A stretch of 64,000 bases of DNA from Deltaproteobacteria bacterium. GTDB taxonomy: Bacteria > Myxococcota_A > UBA796 > GCA-2862545. The notes below the pieces were generated by a model. The model did not search any database. It saw only the letters and a list, made by a program, of their open reading frames with translations, and was not told where the DNA came from. Positions 57,931 to 64,000 of the stretch are shown in pieces (position 1 is the first letter of the stretch; every line of letters starts with the position of its first letter). The stretch covers positions 40,715-104,714 of the forward strand of contig SBGP01000005.1 of NCBI GenBank assembly GCA_006226595.1. Reading direction: 5' to 3'. The position numbers and the translations under genes are program-made.

Positions 57931-58829
57931 AGGCCCTCCACTTCGGCGCCCAGCACCGCGAGTCCGTCGAGGTCTACGCGTTCGAGTCGCGGAAGCCTCG
58001 CTACGGGCAGGTCCACGGCCGTGGCGAGTCTGGACAGTGCGCGCTCCTGTGCCATCCACGTCTGGTGCGCGTGGTCGGCGAGGTCCGAGAGCTCGGGCTG
58101 GTCGCGAAGCCAGTCCCGCACCTCGCTCCACGGCGGCGCCGGGGGCAGGGGACGGCGTCGAACCTGGTTCGCGATGACGGCCGTGAGTCGGGCGCGGTCC
58201 TCGCCGAGGCCCTCTACCAGGTCGAGGCTCTCGTTCACGGGGAGTTCCTCGCCGAGAGTGACCAGCAGGATGGCCGTGCGCTCCGCGTCCGTGAGCAGCT
58301 GCACGATGAGCTGGGTCTCCTCGTAGAACGGACCCACACGCGTCATCTCACCGAGCGACCGTGCGGCGTCGAGCAGGGTGAGCCCGTGTCCCGTGGCCGG
58401 CGCATCGAGCACGATCAGGTCGTAGCTCGGGTCATGCGGTGCGGGTTCTTCGATGAGGTGCCGGATCTTGCCGAGCTGCTGCATGTCCGGCAGCCCGGGC
58501 ACCGCATCCAGGAAGGCGCCGGTCAGCCGATTGTGGAACACCAGCCGGACCAGCGCCTGCACCTTGAGCCGCCGCGTGCCGAAGTCGTCCATGCAGTCGA
58601 GCGCGGACAGCGAGATCGTGTCGACGCCAGGCGCCATCTCACGGGGCGCGTAGGAGCGGCCCTGCTTGCCGAACACCTCGGGCACCCGGGCCAGGCCCGC
58701 GAGCTCGGCGATGCACACGCGCTTGCCCGCCTGGGCTGCGGCGACTGCGATGGCGCATGCGGTCGTGGTGCGACCCACGCCTCCCTTTCCGGTCACGACG
58801 ATCAGCCGACGGTCGAAGAGGCGGGTCAT
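57927..58829 (-). CDS. ArsA/GET3-like ATPase, subunit with intact signature lysine only
   Basis: The 300-residue protein has GKGGVGRTTT: the signature Lys is present but the Walker Lys is Arg. Switch I lacks DPA (reads AELAGLARVPEVFG), while switch II has LDAPATGHGL. So this copy probably does not hydrolyse ATP on its own but could supply the signature Lys to its partner. It overlaps the hydrolase gene upstream and the other ArsA gene downstream by 4 nt each. The order alpha/beta-hydrolase, ArsA2, ArsA1 is one operon. Confidence 0.85.
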   Translation of the reverse strand: MTRLFDRRLIVVTGKGGVGRTTTACAIAVAAAQAGKRVCIAELAGLARVPEVFGKQGRSYAPREMAPGVDTISLSALDCMDDFGTRRLKVQALVRLVFHNRLTGAFLDAVPGLPDMQQLGKIRHLIEEPAPHDPSYDLIVLDAPATGHGLTLLDAARSLGEMTRVGPFYEETQLIVQLLTDAERTAILLVTLGEELPVNESLDLVEGLGEDRARLTAVIANQVRRRPLPPAPPWSEVRDWLRDQPELSDLADHAHQTWMAQERALSRLATAVDLPVARLPRLERVDLDGLAVLGAEVEGL

Positions 58830-59605
58830 CGCGCCACCACCGCGGGCTCGTCGGAGAGGGAAGTCTGCACGGCGCGGAACACGCGGCTGGAGAAGAGCAT
58901 GTCCACGTGGCCAGAGGCCTCGATGCGCACCGACTCGGCGCCGTCCGCGACAGCGGCGCGACTGGGGACGATCACCGGATCGTCCGGGCTCCACACGCAG
59001 ATCGTGGGGACCGGCAGCGGCGTCAGCGCCTTGAGAAGGGGCGATGCCGGCAGCAGCTCGACGCTCGCCCGCCCGCGGCCGAACACGGCCATCTTCGTGC
59101 CCCCGAACGGCGTGCCGAGCGTGATCAGCCGCCGCACGCGCTGGTCGCCGCCGAGGTGCCGAACGTACCAGGCCGCGACGAGCCCGCCGTAGGAGTGGCC
59201 CACAAGGTCGATCTTCTCGGCTCCCGCGGCCTTGCACACCGCCTCGACCTCGGTCGCCAGGTCGCTCGCGAGATCTGCCAGCCCACGCTCGGGTCGCCGG
59301 TGATTCACGCTGTGCACGCCAAATCCGCGCTGCGTGAGGAAGGTCTGGAGGAAGTGGAGCGACCCGCGGTTTCGACGGATGCCGGGGACGAGCACCACCG
59401 GAGTGCGCTGTCCCCATAGCGAGACACGAGGCGCCTGCGTGCCCCATCCCAGCGGACGCAACAGTGTGGTCAGCGCTCGTGCCGAGGTCTCGCGGATCAT
59501 CAGTGCCGCTGCCCGGCTGTCGAAGGGCGAGGGCTCCCCTCGCTCCGCACGCAACACCGCGTAGCCACCGAGCGCAGAGACCGCGTGGTAGCCGAGTAGT
59601 GCCAT
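58826..59605 (-). CDS. Alpha/beta-hydrolase (lipase/esterase-like)
   Basis: The 259-residue protein has [17 protein letters not shown], the nucleophile elbow VGHSYGG, acidic residue in WSPDDPVI and the catalytic His in EASGHVDM. It has a hydrophobic start ([18 protein letters not shown]), which may be a membrane anchor. The start is uncertain: ATG 59605 has no clear ribosome site, and a GTG at 59614 with a longer hydrophobic lead is possible. The substrate is probably a lipid ester. It is the first gene of the ArsA operon. Confidence 0.77.
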   Translation of the reverse strand: MALLGYHAVSALGGYAVLRAERGEPSPFDSRAAALMIRETSARALTTLLRPLGWGTQAPRVSLWGQRTPVVLVPGIRRNRGSLHFLQTFLTQRGFGVHSVNHRRPERGLADLASDLATEVEAVCKAAGAEKIDLVGHSYGGLVAAWYVRHLGGDQRVRRLITLGTPFGGTKMAVFGRGRASVELLPASPLLKALTPLPVPTICVWSPDDPVIVPSRAAVADGAESVRIEASGHVDMLFSSRVFRAVQTSLSDEPAVVAR

Positions 59606-59722
59606 CGGGGGCACGAGAAGCCAGTGGATGGTCGCGATGAGGTCCTCGTGGAGACACCGGGCTGTCGCTTGCCGGTGCCGCGGCTGGTCCCTATATCGGG
59701 TTCCGCCGTGAGGGGGTCCTTC

Positions 59723-59944
59723 ATGCCCATCTACGAGTACGCCTGCGAGTCCTGTGGACACCGCTTCGAGAAGCTGGTCCGCCTGAATGCCGAGCCGCCC
59801 CCGTGCCCCGAGTGTGGGGCCGGAGTAAAGAAGCTCATCTCCGCCTCCTCCTTCGTCCTCAAGGGCGGGGGTTGGTACAAGGACGGTTACGGCTCCACGT
59901 CGGGCGGATCCGGCGGTGGCTCTTCCTCCTCCTCGGGGGAGTGA
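59723..59944 (+). CDS. FmdB-type zinc ribbon protein
   Basis: The 73-residue product begins [19 protein letters not shown], then CPECG, the four-Cys ribbon of the FmdB family. A Gly/Ser tail follows. These proteins often sit next to folD or one-carbon genes and may be regulatory. The ATG at 59723 is 3 bp from folD's stop-start spacing (59944 and 59948). Confidence 0.9.
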   Translation: MPIYEYACESCGHRFEKLVRLNAEPPPCPECGAGVKKLISASSFVLKGGGWYKDGYGSTSGGSGGGSSSSSGE

Positions 59945-59947
59945 CCC

Positions 59948-60796
59948 ATGCCCGAGATCCTCGATGGTCGGGTTCTCTCCAAGAAGCTGAACAAGGCGCT
60001 GAAGGTGAGGGTGGCTTCCTGGCCTCGTCCTCCCGGACTGGCCGTGATCCTCGTCGGACGCGATCCGGCCTCCGAGGTCTACGTGCACCGCAAGGGCGTG
60101 GTGGCGGGTCGCATCGGCTTCCTCCACCGCCAGATCGACCTGCCCTCTGACGTGAGCGAGCAGGAGCTGCTCGACGTGGTCCATGGGCTCAACCAGGACG
60201 ATGCCATCGACGGGATCCTGGTGCAGCTGCCGCTTCCGAAGCACCTCGACTCGCTGGCGGTGATGGCCGCGATCGACCCCGCCAAGGACGTGGATGGATT
60301 CACCGCTGCCAGCGCCGGTTGCCTGGCCCAGGGGCGGCCTCATCTGGTGCCGTGTACGCCCAAGGGCGTGATGGTGCTGCTCGAGGAGGCGGGTGTCGCG
60401 CTCTCGGGCAAGCACGCCGTCGTCATCGGGCGCAGCAACATCGTCGGTCGGCCGATGGCCCAGCTCCTCGAACAGGCGAACTGCACGGTGACCGTGTGCC
60501 ACAGCCGCACGCAGGACGTCGAGGAGCACGTTCGTCGCGCCGACATCGTCGTCGCGGCAGTCGGTCGGCCCGAGTTCGTGCGTGGTGACTGGGTCAAGCC
60601 TGGTGCCGTGGTCATCGACGTGGGCATCAACCGCCTGGAGGACGGCCGTCTCGTCGGCGACGTGCACACCGCCGAGGCCTCCGAGGTCGCTTCCGCCATC
60701 ACGCCCGTGCCCGGTGGGGTGGGCCCCATGACCATCGCCATGCTCATGGCGAACACCGCGCTGGCATCGGCTCATCGTCAGGGGCTCGACGGGTAG
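59948..60796 (+). CDS. folD: Methylenetetrahydrofolate dehydrogenase / cyclohydrolase FolD
   Basis: The 282-residue enzyme converts 5,10-methylene-THF to 10-formyl-THF. It has YVHRKGV with the catalytic Lys, [32 protein letters not shown] and the [16 protein letters not shown] motif. All are intact. It is immediately upstream of the gcvT promoter region, so it lies next to the glycine-cleavage genes that make its substrate. Confidence 0.96.
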   Translation: MPEILDGRVLSKKLNKALKVRVASWPRPPGLAVILVGRDPASEVYVHRKGVVAGRIGFLHRQIDLPSDVSEQELLDVVHGLNQDDAIDGILVQLPLPKHLDSLAVMAAIDPAKDVDGFTAASAGCLAQGRPHLVPCTPKGVMVLLEEAGVALSGKHAVVIGRSNIVGRPMAQLLEQANCTVTVCHSRTQDVEEHVRRADIVVAAVGRPEFVRGDWVKPGAVVIDVGINRLEDGRLVGDVHTAEASEVASAITPVPGGVGPMTIAMLMANTALASAHRQGLDG

Positions 60797-60798
60797 CG

Positions 60799-60827
60799 TT
60801 GACACGGCGCGCCGAGGGGTGCATACC
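60799..60827 (+). promoter_or_regulatory. Putative promoter for gcvT-gcvH
   Basis: TTGACA (60799-60804), 17 bp spacer, CATACC (60822-60827). The -35 box is perfect. Transcription would begin near 60834 and give a leader of about 113 nt before the gcvT GTG. The -35 box overlaps the region just after the folD stop. Confidence 0.5.
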
Positions 60828-60890
60828 CACGTTCCCGAGCGCGCCACACGCTGTCTCGTCCTCGTCGACTCTCGAGGGCCGTAGCGCCCA

Positions 60891-60941
60891 CCAGAGCCGT
60901 GACCCCGCCCATCGGGCGCGTGACGCGCGCCCCTCTGGAGG
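60891..60941 (+). promoter_or_regulatory. Leader RNA structure covering the gcvT ribosome site
   Basis: An inner hairpin (GGGCGCG at 60914-60920 with CGCGCCC at 60926-60932, loop TGACG) lies inside an outer stem of CCAGAG (60891-60896) and CTCTGG (60933-60938). The outer 3' arm overlaps the GGAGG ribosome site at 60937-60941. It could control gcvT translation. It does not have the glycine riboswitch consensus that I recall, so the trigger is unknown. Confidence 0.4.
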
Positions 60942-60947
60942 CTCCCC

Positions 60948-62042
60948 GTGTCGCTCCGTCGAACCCCGCTCTATGACCGCCATGTCGAGCTCGGCGCTCG
61001 CATCGTCGAGTTCGCCGGCTTCGAGATGCCCGTGCAGTACTCGGGCCTCAAGGAGGAGCACGAGCGTGTCCGCAGCGCGGTGGGTCTCTTCGACGTGTCG
61101 CACATGGGCGAGATCCGCGTTCGCGGACCCAAGGCGCTCGAGGCTGTCGAGTGGCTTTGCTCGAACCACAATGCGCCACTCGAGGTCGGCCAGGCCCAGT
61201 ACAACGTGATGTGCAACGAGGCCGGTGGCGTGGTCGACGACCTCGTCGTGTACCGCATGGGCGAAGAGGACTTCATCCTCTGCGTGAACGCCGCCAACCG
61301 CGACAAGGACTTCGCGTGGGTGGTGAAGCACGGCAGCCGCGACGGCGCGGAGATCACCGACGAAGGCGATGACTGGGCTCAGATCGCCGTCCAGGGGCCC
61401 AAGGCCCAGGCCACGCTCGCGAAGCTCACCGATGTCGATCTCGCGTCCATCGCCACCTACCGCTTCGCGCGGGGCACCGTGGCGGGCGTGGCCGACTGCA
61501 TCGTCGCGCGGACTGGCTACACCGGCGAGGACGGCTTCGAGGTGTTCGCGCCAGCGCAGGCAGCCGTCATGGTCTGGGACGCTCTGCTGGATGCGGGCGA
61601 GGAGTTCGGCGTGCTGCCCATCGGGCTCGGTGCGCGCGACACGCTTCGCCTCGAGGTCCGCTACTGCCTTTATGGCCACGAGCTCGACGACGAGACCAGC
61701 CCGCTACAGGCCGGGCTCGGCTGGATCACCAAGCTCGAGCACGACTTCCTCGGAGCGGACGCTGTTCGCGCTCGGAAGGGCAAGGCCACCCATCGCCTCG
61801 CGGGTCTCGTGATCGAAGGCAAGCGCATCGCGCGCGAGGGCATGTCCATCGTCCACGAGGGCGAGGTCGTCGGCCACGTCACCTCGGGCACCCGTTCTCC
61901 CTCGCTCGGCATCGGCATCGCGCTGGCCTACGTGCGCAGTGATCTCGCGCGCATCGGCACCGAGCTCACCATCGATGTCCGCGGTCGCGAGGCCACGGCA
62001 CGGGTCGTCAAGGGCCCGTTCTACACCCGCCAGGAGGCGTGA
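60948..62042 (+). CDS. gcvT: Aminomethyltransferase GcvT (T-protein)
   Basis: The 364-residue protein releases ammonia and gives methylene-THF in the glycine cleavage system. It has LYDRHVELGARIVEFAGFEM, FDVSHMGEI, QYNVMCNEAGGVVDDL, ARTGYTGEDGFEVF and ARDTLRLEVRYCLYGHEL, all standard. GTG start at 60948 with GGAGG 7 nt upstream. It overlaps gcvH by one base (TGATG). Confidence 0.97.
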   Translation: MSLRRTPLYDRHVELGARIVEFAGFEMPVQYSGLKEEHERVRSAVGLFDVSHMGEIRVRGPKALEAVEWLCSNHNAPLEVGQAQYNVMCNEAGGVVDDLVVYRMGEEDFILCVNAANRDKDFAWVVKHGSRDGAEITDEGDDWAQIAVQGPKAQATLAKLTDVDLASIATYRFARGTVAGVADCIVARTGYTGEDGFEVFAPAQAAVMVWDALLDAGEEFGVLPIGLGARDTLRLEVRYCLYGHELDDETSPLQAGLGWITKLEHDFLGADAVRARKGKATHRLAGLVIEGKRIAREGMSIVHEGEVVGHVTSGTRSPSLGIGIALAYVRSDLARIGTELTIDVRGREATARVVKGPFYTRQEA

Positions 62043-62425
62043 TGAACTTCCCCGAAGGACTTCTGTACAGCGAGCACGACGAGTGGGTGAAGGTGGACGG
62101 CGACGTCCTCACCCTCGGCATCAGCGACTACGCGCAGGACGCGCTCGGTGAGCTGGTGCACGTGGAGCTGCCGGACGTGGGCGACGAGATTGCTGCCGGT
62201 GAGGCTGTGTGCGAGGTCGAGAGCGTCAAGGCGGTGGCCGAGGTGTACTCCCCCGTGGACGGCGAGATCATCGCGGTGAACGAGGACCTCGACGGCGAGG
62301 AGGAGACGATCAACACCGATCCCTACGGTGCGGGTTGGCTCGTGAAGATCCGCTTCACCGATGCGTCGCAGCTCGAGGGCATGCTCTCGGTCGAGGCCTA
62401 CCGCAAGAAGGTCGACGAGGCGTGA
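62042..62425 (+). CDS. gcvH: Glycine cleavage system H protein
   Basis: The 127-residue lipoyl carrier has the lipoylation site in ESVKAVAEVYSPVDG, preceded by HDEWVKVDGDVLTLGISDYAQ. This is a typical GcvH. It shuttles the aminomethyl group from GcvP to GcvT. The start overlaps the gcvT stop by one base, and its own stop overlaps the next start by 4 nt. Confidence 0.97.
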   Translation: MNFPEGLLYSEHDEWVKVDGDVLTLGISDYAQDALGELVHVELPDVGDEIAAGEAVCEVESVKAVAEVYSPVDGEIIAVNEDLDGEEETINTDPYGAGWLVKIRFTDASQLEGMLSVEAYRKKVDEA

Positions 62426-62673
62426 GTCCGTCGCGCCTCGCGTTGCTCGGGGCACTGCTCCTCGCGGTGCCCGGGCTCCGAGGCGGGGACCCCGAAGGAG
62501 CTGGGCTGCTGTGGGAACACGCCATGGCGTCCAGCGGCGGGGACCTCACCCACCCGCTGTTCGTGGATGCGACGCGGGAGTACGCCCGCCTGCGTCCGTG
62601 GCAGGACGACTTCGCGCTGGGCCGTGAGCGCATGCGCACGGTCGGCGCGGCGCGTCTGAACCGCGGGGACTGA
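62422..62673 (+). CDS. Small secreted protein, 83 aa
   Basis: The product has a signal-like N-terminus (SRLALLGALLLAVPGLRGG) and a short helical tail. The GTG start overlaps the gcvH stop by 4 nt, so it is read with the glycine-cleavage genes. I do not recognise it. It could be a minor lipid-anchored or exported peptide; confidence that it is translated rests mainly on the coupling and frame. Confidence 0.5.
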   Translation: MSPSRLALLGALLLAVPGLRGGDPEGAGLLWEHAMASSGGDLTHPLFVDATREYARLRPWQDDFALGRERMRTVGAARLNRGD

Positions 62674-62685
62674 GCCCCCAAACGG

Positions 62686-62736
62686 GCTCGCGCGCCTGCG
62701 AGCCACTGGCAGGTGGGCTCGAACAGGCGCGCGGGC
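62686..62736. terminator. Large stem-loop in the convergent gap before the sigma factor gene
   Basis: GCTCGCGCGCCTG (62686-62698) pairs with CAGGCGCGCGGGC (62724-62736) with one G-T pair, and CGAGCC/GGCTCG inside form a second stem. It lies between the gcvTH operon end and the convergent sigma gene end and can stop transcription from both sides. No T tract is seen. Confidence 0.55.
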
Positions 62737-62754
62737 GAGAGTTGTGGGGTGCGC

Positions 62755-63633
62755 TCAGGCGGCGATGAAGGACTCGAGTCCCTTGCGACGCTTGGCGTGG
62801 CGCAGCTTGCGCAGTGCCTTGATCTCGATCTGACGGATGCGCTCGCGGGTGAGGCAGAAGCGGCTGCCGATCTCCTCGAGGGAGTAGTGGGTCGGCTCGC
62901 CGATGCCGTAGCGCATGCGGATGACCTTCTCCTCGCGCGGCGTGAGGGTCGCGAGCACGTCCTCGATCTCCTCGCGAAGGGCGGCGGCCTCGACGTTGTC
63001 GGAGGGCATCTCGGCGTCGGGGTTCTCGATGAAGTCGCCGATGGTCGAGTCGCTCTCGTCGTTCACCTGCTGGTCCAGGCTGACCGGCTCCTTGGCGAGC
63101 TTCATCAGCTCGTCGACCTTCTCGGGCTCGATCTCGAGGTGCGCGGCGATCTCGGCCACGGTCGCTTCACGGCCGAAGCGCTGGAAGAGCATCTTCTGGG
63201 TCTGCTTGACCCGGTTCACGACCTCGAGCTTGTAGATCGGGATGCGGATGGTGCGGATCTGGGACTCGATCGCGCGGATGATGCTCTGGCGAATCCACCA
63301 GCTGGCGTAGGTCGAGAACTTGAAGCCGCGGGTGTAGTCGAACTTCTCGACGGCCTTGATGAGCCCGAGGTTGCCTTCCTGGATGAGGTCGGCGAGCGGC
63401 AGGCCGCGGTAGCTGTACTGCTTCGCGATGCTCACGACGAGGCGCAGGTTGGCGCGGATGAGCTCGGCCTTCGCCATCTCGGCGTCCGGGCCTCCGTCCT
63501 CGATCCGGCGGGCGACCTCGACCTCGTCTTGACACGAGAGGAGAGGGATGGAGCCCATGCTACGGAGGTAGCGGTTCAGGAGCTGCCCGCTGTCGCGGTC
63601 ATCCGTCTTGGTGCGTCGTGCTGCAGAGGCCAT
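62755..63633 (-). CDS. RNA polymerase sigma factor, RpoD/SigA family (group 1/2)
   Basis: The 292-residue sigma factor has region 1.2 ([19 protein letters not shown]), region 2 with [20 protein letters not shown] and [15 protein letters not shown], region 3 and region 4.2 with [20 protein letters not shown]. It lacks a long region 1.1, so it is closer to group 2 (RpoS-like or SigB-like) than to a main RpoD. The ATG at 63633 follows GAGGAG; the frame is open further upstream but without coding character. It reads from the array-6 side. Confidence 0.93.
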   Translation of the reverse strand: MASAARRTKTDDRDSGQLLNRYLRSMGSIPLLSCQDEVEVARRIEDGGPDAEMAKAELIRANLRLVVSIAKQYSYRGLPLADLIQEGNLGLIKAVEKFDYTRGFKFSTYASWWIRQSIIRAIESQIRTIRIPIYKLEVVNRVKQTQKMLFQRFGREATVAEIAAHLEIEPEKVDELMKLAKEPVSLDQQVNDESDSTIGDFIENPDAEMPSDNVEAAALREEIEDVLATLTPREEKVIRMRYGIGEPTHYSLEEIGSRFCLTRERIRQIEIKALRKLRHAKRRKGLESFIAA

Positions 63634-63810
63634 GGCCGTTCTCCTCGCGTGTCCCGCCCCGAACGATGCAAGGCGTGTGCCAGGGATGTCGCGAAACACG
63701 CAGATCGCGTCACGAACGGTCTCAGCGCGTCCATCAGTGAGGATGGGCCGCGTGCCGAGCGCCCAGATGTCCGACATCTGGACCATCGGCTGTCGGAAAA
63801 TCTGGACGGC

Positions 63811-63827
63811 GTTCAAGATTCTTGAAC
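63811..63827. promoter_or_regulatory. Perfect palindrome upstream of the sigma gene
   Basis: GTTCAAG-ATT-CTTGAAC is a perfect inverted repeat with 7-bp arms and a 3-bp centre, 178 bp upstream of the sigma factor start. It looks like an operator for a dimeric regulator. Two similar copies of TGTCNGANATCTGGAC-like sequence lie between it and the gene (about 63767 and 63791). The rest of the 63634-63897 region shows no gene. Confidence 0.5.
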
Positions 63828-63906
63828 ATGGCTGCCAAAGGCGCCGACGTCGGTGAGGACGGGCGCGCTGGATCCGGCGGAGACGTAGCCCCGACCGGTG
63901 TCAGAG

Positions 63907-64000
63907 TCAGAGCTGGGGTCAGAGCTGGGGTCAGAGCTGGGGTCAGAGCTGGGGTCAGAGCTGGGGTCAGAGCTGGGGTCAGAGCTGGGGTCAGAGCTGG
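63907..64000. repeat. Tandem repeat array 6 (12-bp unit), cut by window edge
   Basis: Nearly eight perfect copies of TCAGAGCTGGGG run to the right edge of the window; a degenerate start lies at 63898-63906. The unit is one base different from array 5 (AGAGCTGGGGTC against AGAGCCGGGGTC). The full length is unknown. It lies upstream of the sigma factor gene. Confidence 0.95.

Noticed and set aside
60828..60947. Glycine riboswitch upstream of gcvT
   Set aside because: The leader lacks the conserved core motifs of glycine riboswitches that I know; only a simple nested stem is visible.

Overview
The window is about 64 kb of high-GC bacterial chromosome, almost fully coding, with genes on both strands. 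Several features point to Myxococcota or a close deltaproteobacterial lineage. These are a secreted protein with a MYXO-CTERM-like tail (Cys, membrane helix, Arg cluster), two lipoproteins with MopE-type DCDD metal-binding motifs, many small unrecognised lipoproteins, an eukaryote-like Ser/Thr kinase, and a complete alternative complex III. The lineage is inferred from gene content; no rRNA is present.

Layout. 1-2.3 kb: an acyltransferase and the start of a ketosynthase, a Tat-exported membrane protein and tRNA-Arg(CCU). 2.4-9.5 kb: lipoprotein, a Ser/Thr kinase fused to an AsmA-like region, and a SUMF1/helical-repeat gene set. 9.5-12.8 kb: murG with an M20 peptidase. 13.6-18.5 kb: a divergent Mla-type lipid transport locus (MlaF, two MlaE on the minus strand; MlaD and an SH3-like protein on the plus strand). 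18.6-23.6 kb: an MBL hydrolase, then an overlapping operon pfk - folE-like - radical SAM - degenerate metallophosphoesterase. 23.7-27 kb: two MopE-type lipoproteins. 27.1-35.1 kb: alternative complex III, actABCDEF. 35.3-40.4 kb: biliverdin-reductase-like oxidoreductase, rsmD, meaB with an ethylmalonyl-CoA-decarboxylase-like gene. 40.4-46.4 kb: MYXO-CTERM protein, trmK-like gene, 5'-nucleotidase. 47-52 kb: NtrC-type regulator, thioredoxin, a RAYT transposase, a DUF6029-like outer-membrane protein. 52-62.7 kb: gcvP, a DapA-like protein without its lysine, a paired GET3/ArsA ATPase operon, and a one-carbon cluster fmdB-like - folD - gcvT - gcvH. 62.7-64 kb: an RpoD-family sigma factor.

How genes work together. 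GcvP, GcvT and GcvH cleave glycine to methylene-tetrahydrofolate, which FolD oxidises; the lipoamide dehydrogenase is not in the window. ActA-F would oxidise quinol and pass electrons to a terminal oxidase encoded elsewhere. MlaF/MlaE/MlaD would move lipid between the membranes.

Most unusual signal. Six tandem arrays of a 12- or 24-bp repeat family, sharing the core AGAGCYNGGGTC or close derivatives, lie along the window (about 12.94, 25.64, 46.46, 51.5, 56.77 and 63.9 kb). All four gene gaps longer than 300 bp, and the next largest (188 bp), hold one. One array lies inside a gene and is translated as an acidic Ser/Asp/Pro-rich linker. A second notable feature is the ArsA pair at 57-58.8 kb, whose P-loops have lost complementary lysines, suggesting an obligate heterodimer.
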